Assembly: GCA_050290225.1 (NCBI GenBank)
Contig: JBNKHG010000074.1
Coordinates: 1-23,131 of the forward strand
Direction: 5' to 3'
DNA: 23,131 bases
Source of the DNA: JBNKHG01 sp050290225
Lineage (GTDB): Bacteria > Pseudomonadota > Gammaproteobacteria > Pseudomonadales > Cellvibrionaceae
The notes under the pieces were generated by a model. The model had not been told where the DNA came from. It was given only the letters and a program-made list of their open reading frames with translations, and searched no databases. Position numbers and translations under genes: made by a program. The number at the start of each line of letters is the position of its first letter. The stretch's first letter is position 1. This document shows positions 7,002 through 14,856 of the stretch, one piece after another.

Positions 7002-7364
7002 ATGCAAACCCGCCAAACATCGATGAAACTTCCGGTACCGGTTCAGCGTGCTCTGCGCAAGCTGGGTGGTGATATGCGCGATGCCCGCCTGCGGCGGCGT
7101 ATACCGACGAAGATCATGGCCGAGCGGGCGTCGATCAGCCGGACGACCCTCAACAAGGTCGAGAAGGGCGCCCCCGGCGTGTCGCTGGGTATCTATGCGA
7201 CAGTCCTTTTTGTTTTGGGAATGGTCAACCGGCTTGCCGAGCTTGCGGATGTCACGACCGATACCATGGGGCTCGCACTCGAAGAAAAAAACCTTCCGCA
7301 GCGCATACGACGTTCCCGCAAGTCCGGAGCCTCCAAATCCGGGAAGAAGAAGGAGGACACATAA
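7002..7364 (+). CDS. hipB: HipB-like antitoxin (XRE HTH)
   Basis: 120 residues from ATG 7002. MKLPVPVQRALRKLGGDMRD (8-27) is followed by a helix-turn-helix reading AERASISRTTLNKVEKG, as in HipB-type antitoxins that repress their own operon and bind HipA. The C-terminus is very basic (RRSRKSGASKSGKKKEDT). The start is uncertain: ATG 7002 and ATG 7023 both lack a good ribosome site, and a TTG at 6960 extends the frame. The stop overlaps the hipA ATG by one base (TAATG), the usual translational coupling of such pairs. With hipA broken, this antitoxin has no active partner here, but it may still bind DNA. Confidence 0.75.
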   Translation: MQTRQTSMKLPVPVQRALRKLGGDMRDARLRRRIPTKIMAERASISRTTLNKVEKGAPGVSLGIYATVLFVLGMVNRLAELADVTTDTMGLALEEKNLPQRIRRSRKSGASKSGKKKEDT

Positions 7365-8399
7365 TGGATACCGAAGCCCTGGTCTATGTTGACCTTGAAG
7401 GCGAGCCGGTTCTGGCCGGGCGGTTATGGGCGCGCATGCGGAAGGGAAGAGACAGCGCGACCTTCGAATACGACGAAGAATGGCTGGAACGGCCGAACCG
7501 TTTCGCTCTTGAACCCGCACTCCAGCTTGATCCCGGCCCGTTCCATACAACCCCCAACATGCCGGTCTTCGGCGCGGTAGGCGATTCAGCGCCGGACCGC
7601 TGGGGCCGCGCCCTCATGCGCCGGGCCGAGCGCCGACACGCAGAGCGCGCGGGAGAAACGCCGCGCACACTACGCGAAATCGATTATCTGCTCATGGTCA
7701 ACGACGAGGCTCGCCAGGGCGCGTTGCGCTTTGCGCTGGAACCCGGTGGGCCGTTCCTGGCCACCGATGATATGACGCCGATCCCGCCATTGGTCGAGTT
7801 GCCGCGACTCCTCTCCGCCGCTGAACATGTCGTTGGTGAGTCCGACAGCGACGAGGATCTTCGCCTGTTGCTGGCTCCCGGTTCGTCGCTGGGCGGTGCG
7901 CGTCCCAAAGCGTCTGTCCGGGACCGGGACGGTCAGCTCGCGATCGCCAAGTTCCCGCACAAGGACGATGAAGTCGACATCGTGCGCTGGGAGGCCGTCG
8001 CCCTGAGTCTGGCGGAACGAGCGGGTATTCCCGTCCCAGAATGGCGAATGGAGAGCGTTGCTGGCAAATCCATCCTACTGCTGCGCCGTTTCGACCGGGC
8101 CGGCAACCGGCGCATTCCATTTCTGTCCGCCATGAGCATGCTCGGTGCAACGGATAACGAAACGCGTAGCTATCTCGAACGACCTTGATGACGGGACAGC
8201 CTCGCTCGGCCTGGCGCTGAGTGTGGCAGAGTACTTCGAGCTGGAAGACACCGAAGCACATGAGATCGCGCGTGAAGTCGGCCAGGCCGTTAGCCAGTGG
8301 CGATCCGAGTCCGCGCGTATCGGCCTCACTTCCGTGCAAGTGGACCGCATGGCGTCCGCGTTCGAGCATGACGATCTGCGCGCGGTGCTTGACCTCTGA
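7364..8399 (+). pseudogene. hipA: HipA-like kinase toxin, inactivated by internal deletion and frameshift
   Basis: The first segment (7364-8188) encodes 274 residues of HipA: an N-terminal subdomain, then LLLAPGSSLGGARPKASV (168-185, ATP-loop region), QLAIAKFPHKDDEVDIVRWE (191-210, with the ATP-binding Lys196) and SILLLRRFDR. At about 8169-8179 the sequence jumps frame into the family C-terminus: ISNDLDDGTASLGLALSVAEYF, AREVGQAVSQWR and RMASAFEHDDL, ending at 8399. The missing middle should hold the catalytic ISNxDDH-type loop and the metal-binding Asp, on the order of a hundred residues. The product cannot phosphorylate a target. Translation of the first frame stops at 8188. Confidence 0.85.
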
Positions 8400-8436
8400 C
8401 CTTCCTGGGTCCAAAGTTGACGTAATCCCTGCATCC

Positions 8437-8499
8437 CCCTACACCAAAGACGAACTGCTATCCGACACGAGGCTGCACCACCCGTTGCTGTATTACTGA
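8437..8499. repeat. 3' end of an MmyB-type gene, copy B (orphan fragment)
   Basis: An orphan 63-base piece encoding PYTKDELLSDTRLHHPLLYY and a TGA, without any upstream gene. It matches 6829-6891 at the protein level exactly and at the DNA level except for synonymous changes. It directly precedes the leader of the TonB receptor gene. Confidence 0.85.
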
Positions 8500-8516
8500 T
8501 GAAAATTATTACCCCC

Positions 8517-8537
8517 GTGTTACCTGCCAGGTAGTAG
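8517..8537. promoter_or_regulatory. Shared palindromic element upstream of the TonB receptor (site 1)
   Basis: The core TACCTGCCAGGTA is a near-perfect palindrome (6-bp arms, one centre base), preceded by GTGT and followed by GTAG. The same 21 bases occur at 17552-17572 with one A/G change. It lies about 105 bases before the receptor start. A second shared block (ATCxGGT...TAACC) follows about 24 bases later in both places. The binding protein is unknown. Confidence 0.55.
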
Positions 8538-8560
8538 TGACCCCAGGGTAACGCCACTAG

Positions 8561-8624
8561 TATCAGGTTAACCCTATAGCCGGAACCGAAAATCCGCAGC
8601 ACGTGATAGGGGCTTAACCTAATA
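8561..8624 (+). promoter_or_regulatory. Long hairpin in the TonB receptor leader
   Basis: AGGTTAACCCTAT (8565-8577) pairs with ATAGGGGCTTAACCT (8606-8620), with a 2-nt bulge. A further TAT/ATA pair (8561-8563/8622-8624) extends it beyond one mismatch. Inside the 28-nt loop, CGGA (8581-8584) and TCCG (8593-8596) pair again. The stem ends a few bases before the ribosome site (AGGGGAG) of the receptor gene at 8641. A second smaller inverted repeat, GTTACC (8519-8524)/GGTAAC (8547-8552), sits just before it. Confidence 0.55.
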
Positions 8625-8640
8625 TCGAAAGGGGAGTGAA

Positions 8641-10845
8641 ATGATTACTAATAGAAAAGCTCTGGCAGTGGTTATCGGCGCGGTGTTGAGTGCCACAATG
8701 GTGGGCAACGTTGCTGCCCAGGAAAAATTGGCAGAAGAAAAAGTCACCAAAAGAGACAGGTTGGCCATTGACGAAATTGTGGTTACAGCTAATAAGCGGG
8801 AAGCACGCTGGGTAGATGTTCCGTCAAGTATTGGTGTTATGACCTCTAAGGATATAGAGGCAAGAGGTTACCATGCTATGAACCAATTAATGCTATCTAT
8901 TCCCGGACTCAATATTAAAGAGCAATCTCCGGGATATGGGCAGCTTACAATTCGTGGTATTAGTCAAGAGGTTGGAGGTGCGGCTACCTCGGCAATATAT
9001 ATAGATGAAACGCCTCTCTTAGTTTCGATTCCGGGAACAGACCCCGTTGCTCCAGACATCCGAATGTTCGACATGGAGCGTGTAGAAGTACTTCGGGGGC
9101 CACAAGGTACACTATATGGGGAAGGTGCATTAGGTGGAATGTTGCGGTTCGTGGCCAAAAAACCTAATCCGACAAAATTTGAAGGTGCGACAAGCGCCGA
9201 ATATTTTGGATTTTCTCATGGGGGAGATGGCTACTCAACAGACTTAATGTTAAATGCTCCTATTTTTCAGGACAAGCTGGCTGTTCGAGTCGTTGGATAT
9301 TATCGCGACCAAGATGGTTATATTGATGATATTCAGCTTGCCAAAAATGACATAAATGACTTTGATGTCTTTAGTGGTCGGGTTGCACTGCGTTATCTAG
9401 GGGAGAAAATGACCGTTGATGTCTCAGGAATCAGACAAAGCTTACACGCGGGTGCAGTTATACAGCAGGCCAATAAGGAATATGAGGCTATTACGTATAC
9501 GAAAACACCTCAAAATGATGAATACGATTCGTATAATTTTACAATTAATTATGATCTTGACGATGTGCAGATCGTTTCCTCTAGCTCATACCTGGAGCGG
9601 CGAATAGACTATATTTCTGACGTTTCGTCACCTGATCTTTTGGGTCTTTTGGACACCTTTTTCGGTGATTTTATCGGTGGGCAAGGATTCCAGTCTTTGT
9701 CGCTCTTTACGGATGACCAACATTTTAATTCCTACACGCAAGAACTTCGGCTGGTTTCATCAAGCGATAGCCATTTCCAGTGGACATTGGGCGCATATTA
9801 CAAAAATGTTAATACGTTAGTGCATGAAGATACAGCCACATTGCCAAGGATACCTATCAACTTATTTAATGCAATGACGAAGACTGATATCGAACAGTAT
9901 GCTGTATTCGGCGAAGCGCTGTTTGATGTTACCGAGAGGTTTCATATTACTGCCGGTTTGAGGTGGTTTCATGAGAATCAAAATAATAAATTTTCAAACG
10001 ATGGCGTATTTGCATCGCCAGTTATAGAAAATGAGATTCCACTTACATATAAGGTTTGGCAGCCTAAACTCAGTTTATCTTATGACATAAATCACAATGC
10101 TATGATTTATGCCACTGTATCAAAAGGATTTCGTTCTGGTGGAGCAAATTCCGGATCGGAAGTGATCAGGGACTTGCCTGTAGACCAGGGAGGAGATCCG
10201 ACAGCATCGGATACTTACGGACCGGAGGTGCTTTGGAATTATGAGGCGGGAGCAAAAGGTTCCTTGTTTGACGGGAAGGTCGTAGGATCTCTATCCGTTT
10301 TTTATATGAAGTGGTCAAGCATGCAGTTAGTTGGTAACCCAGAGAATCCAGTTTTTCAATATACTGATAACATTGGCTCGGCTCATAGTCAGGGGGTCGA
10401 AATGGATGCTACTTTTAAGCCCTTAGATCGACTTTCTGTCCAGCTTGGTTTGCAGCTTTTAGAGGCGGAGATTGACGATGGATCACCAGATATTTCAAAA
10501 GGCGAAACACTTGTGGGCGCGCCAACGTACAAGGTGTCATTGAGCGGCGAGTATGTATTTCCTTTCTCGTTTGGTGCCGATGGGGTTCTAAGGGCGGACT
10601 ACACTGTTTCGGATGGCGCTTACGCAACTCTACCAAATTCTAGCTTTCCAAAAACGCCCGACTATGATGTTTTGAATCTGCGCGCTAGTCTCGATTTTGA
10701 CCAATGGAGCGTTAGTTTATTCGCTGAAAATGTTTTCGATAGTTTTCTGCCTGTTGAGGCTAGTATAAATACGAAGCCTGGTTATCAAGGATATTTTATT
10801 CTTCCTCCGAGGCGGGTAGGTATCTCTGTTAGTGCCAGGTTTTGA
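8641..10845 (+). CDS. TonB-dependent outer-membrane receptor
   Basis: 734 residues. It opens with a signal peptide (MITNRKALAVVIGAVLSATM, cleavage expected around Ala26-Gln27), followed by a TonB box-like DEIVVTA (44-50). The plug domain contains VPSSIGVMTSKDIEARG, SIPGLNI, LTIRGIS and the classic VEVLRGPQGTLYG. The beta-barrel ends in PPRRVGISVSARF with a terminal Phe, as outer-membrane barrels do. The ribosome site AGGGGAG lies 6 bases before ATG. It resembles the large family of receptors for peptides, carbohydrates or siderophores; the ligand cannot be told from the sequence. Codon use is clearly more A/T-rich than in the regulator and hip genes on its left, which suggests a different origin. 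The genes downstream argue for a peptide ligand. Confidence 0.93.
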   Translation: MITNRKALAVVIGAVLSATMVGNVAAQEKLAEEKVTKRDRLAIDEIVVTANKREARWVDVPSSIGVMTSKDIEARGYHAMNQLMLSIPGLNIKEQSPGYGQLTIRGISQEVGGAATSAIYIDETPLLVSIPGTDPVAPDIRMFDMERVEVLRGPQGTLYGEGALGGMLRFVAKKPNPTKFEGATSAEYFGFSHGGDGYSTDLMLNAPIFQDKLAVRVVGYYRDQDGYIDDIQLAKNDINDFDVFSGRVALRYLGEKMTVDVSGIRQSLHAGAVIQQANKEYEAITYTKTPQNDEYDSYNFTINYDLDDVQIVSSSSYLERRIDYISDVSSPDLLGLLDTFFGDFIGGQGFQSLSLFTDDQHFNSYTQELRLVSSSDSHFQWTLGAYYKNVNTLVHEDTATLPRIPINLFNAMTKTDIEQYAVFGEALFDVTERFHITAGLRWFHENQNNKFSNDGVFASPVIENEIPLTYKVWQPKLSLSYDINHNAMIYATVSKGFRSGGANSGSEVIRDLPVDQGGDPTASDTYGPEVLWNYEAGAKGSLFDGKVVGSLSVFYMKWSSMQLVGNPENPVFQYTDNIGSAHSQGVEMDATFKPLDRLSVQLGLQLLEAEIDDGSPDISKGETLVGAPTYKVSLSGEYVFPFSFGADGVLRADYTVSDGAYATLPNSSFPKTPDYDVLNLRASLDFDQWSVSLFAENVFDSFLPVEASINTKPGYQGYFILPPRRVGISVSARF

Positions 10846-10887
10846 ACCTTTGATTGAAGCTTGATTGGGGCGTTATAAATAAATCAA

Positions 10888-10932
10888 ATGGCCTTTCATA
10901 TAATGTTGTCTTTGGTGTGAAAGGCTATTTTT
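10888..10932 (+). terminator. Intrinsic terminator-like hairpin after the TonB receptor gene
   Basis: GCCTTTCA (10891-10898) and TGAAAGGC (10918-10925) pair perfectly. The stem extends outward by ATG/TAT with one G-T pair, and is followed by a short T-run (ATTTTTG). It lies inside the untranslated gap before the S33 hydrolase start at 10950. It could end or attenuate transcription, giving more receptor than downstream enzymes. Confidence 0.5.
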
Positions 10933-10949
10933 GTATCCGGGATCTGTAT

Positions 10950-12101
10950 ATGAGAAAAAGTGAGATTTTGCAGATAATAGAAAATCTTAAGTTGCCGCTG
11001 TCCCCTTTTTCTAGTCAGAGCGAAGCTGACGCCTTGATGTGGGGGAGGGAGATAATGCAGATGCATATTAAATCCAAGTACTCAGTGAGCGATCCTAAGG
11101 GTATTGAGGACCTAAAAGCCATTAAAATTGGGGGGGTAGATCAATGGGTTCATATTCGCGGTCGTAATCGTGATAATCCATTGCTTTTGGTGATACATGG
11201 TGGTCCTGGTGATGCATTCATTGGTTGCCTTGATAGTCTTCAGCGTCCCTGGGAGGATTTTTTTACGGTAGTGAACTGGGATCAACGAAGATCTGGTAAG
11301 AGTTTTTGCCCAATTGAGGGCATTAATGACTCAATTACAATAGGACAATACATATCTGATTCAGTCGAGATGGTGCAATATCTATGTGAATATCTTGGGA
11401 AAGAAAAACTTTTTATATTAGGTATATCCTTCGGAACAGTCCTTGGAATGCATGTGCTGAAACAGCGGCCTGAGAGGATTCATGCTTATGTTGGTCTTGG
11501 TCAAGTCGTGAATATGTTGGTGGCAGAAGAATTGCTTTGTCGGCGTTTGATTGATCGTGCTAATGAAAATTGTGAATATCCATTGGCGAGTAGAGTTGAA
11601 AGAATTTTGGAGGGGTTGGGTTCGAATTCCCCCCAGAGAGAGAAAACCTTTTTCGATAATTGTGAGTTTGTTCGCCGCGAGTTGACCCGTTTGTCTGGTG
11701 AGGCAACGGTGCATAGCGTGTCGTATGGAGATTTTGAAAAATGTCTGACGTTTGAAAAGATGATATCTCCTCATTTAACGATTGAGGATGTTCGCCATGT
11801 TACGCTGGATAATGGGCGAGATATATTTCAATTGCCATATGATTTTTCTCGCGAGGTCTGTGATGTCAATCTGCCTAGCGACGTGGGGAGCGTGTTCGAT
11901 GCGCCCGTCTTTTTCTTTACTGGTTGTCATGATTGGCAGACACCAAGATCCCTTTCGGATCAATGGTATGAAATTATTTCTGCTCCCTATAAAGAATTAG
12001 TTCATTTTTCTAAATCGGCTCATGCAGTTTTTTTTGAGGAGCCTGGGAAAGTCCTTGTTGCGCTAGTTAATAAGGTGCTACCTTTTGCCCGCGGAGCATG
12101 A
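10950..12101 (+). CDS. Alpha/beta hydrolase, peptidase S33 (proline iminopeptidase-like)
   Basis: 383 residues from ATG 10950, with no signal peptide, so cytoplasmic. The S33 hallmarks are all present: oxyanion motif HGGPGD (83-88), WDQRRSGKS (110-118) matching the family's DQRG.G.S, nucleophile elbow GISFG with Ser160, acid Asp328 in TGCHDWQTP, and His358 in SKSAHAVFFEEP. The family removes N-terminal proline from peptides or cleaves related amides and esters. Strict proline specificity is not proven, and the N-terminal 60 residues differ from classical Pip. A TTG start at 10854 would lengthen it but runs through the terminator-like hairpin, so I reject it. It ends one base before the MFS gene. 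Confidence 0.85.
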   Translation: MRKSEILQIIENLKLPLSPFSSQSEADALMWGREIMQMHIKSKYSVSDPKGIEDLKAIKIGGVDQWVHIRGRNRDNPLLLVIHGGPGDAFIGCLDSLQRPWEDFFTVVNWDQRRSGKSFCPIEGINDSITIGQYISDSVEMVQYLCEYLGKEKLFILGISFGTVLGMHVLKQRPERIHAYVGLGQVVNMLVAEELLCRRLIDRANENCEYPLASRVERILEGLGSNSPQREKTFFDNCEFVRRELTRLSGEATVHSVSYGDFEKCLTFEKMISPHLTIEDVRHVTLDNGRDIFQLPYDFSREVCDVNLPSDVGSVFDAPVFFFTGCHDWQTPRSLSDQWYEIISAPYKELVHFSKSAHAVFFEEPGKVLVALVNKVLPFARGA

Positions 12102-12102
12102 G

Positions 12103-13416
12103 ATGGCTAGGAAAAAGCTGCAGTACAAACATTACCTTCTAGTTCTTCTAACCATTGTAGCCGCATTCAATTACTTGGATCGTGGCGCACTCTCTCTAAT
12201 GGTCGAACCCATAAAAGCTGATCTAGAACTGAGTGATACACAAATTGGCTTCCTTAACGGTTTGGCCTTTGCGTTATTCTATGCAATTGCTGGAATTCCT
12301 ATTGGCCGTTGGGCCGATAGGGGTAATCGTAATCATGTTGTGACAATGACTACCGCTCTTTGGAGTTCCATGGTAGCTCTGTCCGCATTTGTGGGAAATT
12401 TTATTCATTTGCTGTTGGTTCGAATCGGTGTCGCAGTCGGTGAAGCGGGCTGTCTTCCAGCAGGACAATCGTTGATTTCTGACTATTTTGAACGAGCTGA
12501 ACGACCCAAGGCTATGTCAATCTATTGGATGTCGTCCCCACTTTCATACATAGTCGCTTTTCTCTGTGGAGGTTGGCTGGTGGCTGCTGTAGGTTGGCGA
12601 ATGACCTTTTTACTCATTGGCCTGCCGGGTGTTGCGGTAGCCATCCTGGTTAAGTTTACTTTGAAAGAGCCAAGGCTTAACCACCTTCGTCGTGTCGTAT
12701 GTGAGCAGCCAAAATTCTCATCTTTGCTAACACTACTATGGCGCCGACACGCTTTTCGACATGTGGGGTTCGCGCTATGTATTATCATGTTTTTTGGCGA
12801 AGGAATTGGCCTTTGGTTGCCCGCTTTTTTTATGCGAAGTCATGACATGAGTATCAGTCAGGTAGGGTTATGGTTTGCTCTTACAACCGGTGTGGCCGGA
12901 ATGTCAGGCGCCTTTCTTGGAGGCCATCTTGCTAGCCGCTATGCTGCCGCTAGGGAAAGTGTACAAATGCGATTCGTGGCGATATCTTTAGTACTGTGTA
13001 CCATTTTTTTTGTGTGTTGTTATTTGTCTCCTAACAAATATCTCGCGCTTTCGCTCATGGCAGCTACTATCTTAATGGTGACTATGTGCTATGGGCCGGT
13101 TTTCTCAGCTTTACAGAGCTTGATGCGTGAGCGAGAGCGGTCAGCCTCAATGGCAGTCATTTATTTGTTCAGCAACTTGATTGGCATGGGCCTTGGTCCA
13201 TTTTTTGCTGGCGTCTTAAGCGACTTATTGACGCCTTTTTTTGGTGTTGAAGCATTACGGTATACGTTGGTACTCCTCTCACCTGGTTACTTATGGTGTG
13301 CTTGGCATTTTTGGACAGCGTCCAAAACTATCGATGACGATATCAGGATTGTGGAGTCTGGCTCGATTACTGAAGTTGTGGAAAACTCGAGTCCAGGCTT
13401 ATGTGCAGTGAAATAG
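12103..13416 (+). CDS. MFS transporter, spinster-like family
   Basis: 437 residues with about 12 hydrophobic segments, located in the inner membrane. The opening YLLVLLTIVAAFNYLDRGAL and the first-loop motif GRWADRGNR (68-76) are typical of spinster-type major facilitator proteins. So are LLLVRIGVAVGEAG (TM4 region) and GWRMTFLLIGLPGV. In bacteria these are often found beside TonB receptors in catabolic clusters. ATG 12103 starts one base after the S33 stop, with GCGGAG upstream; the longer TTG start at 12085 is unnecessary. Import of the receptor's cargo, or of fragments of it, is the simplest reading; export cannot be excluded. Confidence 0.9.
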   Translation: MARKKLQYKHYLLVLLTIVAAFNYLDRGALSLMVEPIKADLELSDTQIGFLNGLAFALFYAIAGIPIGRWADRGNRNHVVTMTTALWSSMVALSAFVGNFIHLLLVRIGVAVGEAGCLPAGQSLISDYFERAERPKAMSIYWMSSPLSYIVAFLCGGWLVAAVGWRMTFLLIGLPGVAVAILVKFTLKEPRLNHLRRVVCEQPKFSSLLTLLWRRHAFRHVGFALCIIMFFGEGIGLWLPAFFMRSHDMSISQVGLWFALTTGVAGMSGAFLGGHLASRYAAARESVQMRFVAISLVLCTIFFVCCYLSPNKYLALSLMAATILMVTMCYGPVFSALQSLMRERERSASMAVIYLFSNLIGMGLGPFFAGVLSDLLTPFFGVEALRYTLVLLSPGYLWCAWHFWTASKTIDDDIRIVESGSITEVVENSSPGLCAVK

Positions 13417-13428
13417 GGATTCGTTGCT

Positions 13429-14841
13429 ATGAATAATATCAACCTGCAAGCCCTTTATTCAAATCATTTTGAATCCCTGCGGGGTAACATTGATGCCGCT
13501 CTTGCCAATCAAGACTATGATCAGCTATTGATTTACAGCGGAGCCTACAAACTTTGGTTTTTGGATGACCACCCCTATCCCTATCGTGTTAATTCCTACT
13601 TCAAAGCCGTTGTACCTTTATTGGATCACCCTCAGTGCTGGATTATTTGGCGGCTGGGTGAGATACCTCTATTGTTGTTTTACCAGCCGATTGACATTTG
13701 GCACCAGACTCATGAGCTGCCAGATGAGGAATGGGTAAGCTACCTAAAAATTGAGATTGTGACGCAGCCTGGAGATGCCAGGAGGTTTATCGATACCACC
13801 AAACGCACAGCCTTTATTGGTGATGTGCCTCCGCCGGATAGTGTCAACCGTAATGCCACTCACAAACCTGGCGGTATGCTGGAGGAAGCCGATATTCAGG
13901 AGTGGGAATTGGGTGACCGAAATCCGGCAGCCTTGCTGAGCGAACTGGATTGGTATCGCTCCTACAAAACCCCCTACGAACAAGCCTGTATCAAAGAAGC
14001 CTGCCGTATCAGTGCAGGAGGACACAGCGCCGCTCGCGAGGCGTTCTTCAGCGGCGGCAGTGAACTCGAGATTGAATTGGCCTTTCAACAAGGTTGCAAC
14101 CAGCACTACCTCAATCTTGCATACCACAGTACCGTGGCGCTGAATGAGCATGCTGCTGTCTTGCACTATGCGGGCAGAAGTACTCAGCGTTATGAGGAAA
14201 GCGATCGCCGTACCCTGTTGATTGACGCCGCTGCTGAATATCGGGGCTACACGGCAGACATCTCACGAACTTACGTTTATCGGCCAGGCCTCTTCGCCGA
14301 CTTGCTGCACGGTTTTGAGCATATGCAGGAAGCTATCGTTGCGGAAATCAAACCGGGACAGCGCTACCTTGACAATACCGTTAACGCCTTGTTGCGTTTA
14401 GGTGCTCTACTGAAAGATGTTGGCGTATTGAAGAGCGACCCCGAAACGGCCCTGGAAACCGGTGTGATCAACACCTTCATGCCCCATGGATTGAGCCATT
14501 TTCTGGGTTTGCAGGTTCATGACAAGGGCTGGCAGCAAAAGGACAAAAGCGGTGCTCTTATAGAACCGGAGGACCGTTACACTTGCTTGCCAGAGTCCCG
14601 CCGTCGAACCCGACTGATAGAGCCTAATCAGGTTTTGACCGTAGAACCGGGGGTTTACTTTATTGACAGTCTGTTAAAGCAGCTAAAAGAAAGTGAATAT
14701 CGCAACTGCGTTTGCTGGGATACGATAAAAAAACTGCAACCGTATGGTGGCATCCGTATTGAGGATGACGTGCTTATCACCGAAACGGGCGTGGTGAACC
14801 TGACGCGACAGGCGTTCGCGGAAGCACAGCAGCCAGCTTAG
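13429..14841 (+). CDS. pepQ: Xaa-Pro dipeptidase (prolidase), PepQ type
   Basis: 470 residues, similar in plan to E. coli PepQ: LYSNHFESL start, LLIYSGAYKLWFLDDHPYPY, the N-terminal creatinase-like domain, then the M24 pita-bread domain. All five metal ligands expected for the dinuclear site are visible: Asp266 (LLIDAAAEY), Asp277 (YTADISRTY), His353 (MPHGLSHFLGLQVHD), Glu406 (LTVEPGVYFIDS) and Glu445 (GGIRIEDDV). The enzyme splits dipeptides with C-terminal proline in the trans form, and relatives also hydrolyse organophosphate triesters. It is about 25 residues longer than E. coli PepQ, partly through an insert around 142-165. It lies 12 bases after the MFS gene and 15 before the cyclophilin, so it is surely cotranscribed. 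It is cytoplasmic. Confidence 0.93.
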   Translation: MNNINLQALYSNHFESLRGNIDAALANQDYDQLLIYSGAYKLWFLDDHPYPYRVNSYFKAVVPLLDHPQCWIIWRLGEIPLLLFYQPIDIWHQTHELPDEEWVSYLKIEIVTQPGDARRFIDTTKRTAFIGDVPPPDSVNRNATHKPGGMLEEADIQEWELGDRNPAALLSELDWYRSYKTPYEQACIKEACRISAGGHSAAREAFFSGGSELEIELAFQQGCNQHYLNLAYHSTVALNEHAAVLHYAGRSTQRYEESDRRTLLIDAAAEYRGYTADISRTYVYRPGLFADLLHGFEHMQEAIVAEIKPGQRYLDNTVNALLRLGALLKDVGVLKSDPETALETGVINTFMPHGLSHFLGLQVHDKGWQQKDKSGALIEPEDRYTCLPESRRRTRLIEPNQVLTVEPGVYFIDSLLKQLKESEYRNCVCWDTIKKLQPYGGIRIEDDVLITETGVVNLTRQAFAEAQQPA

Positions 14842-14856
14842 AGTAGAGGTTCCCAC

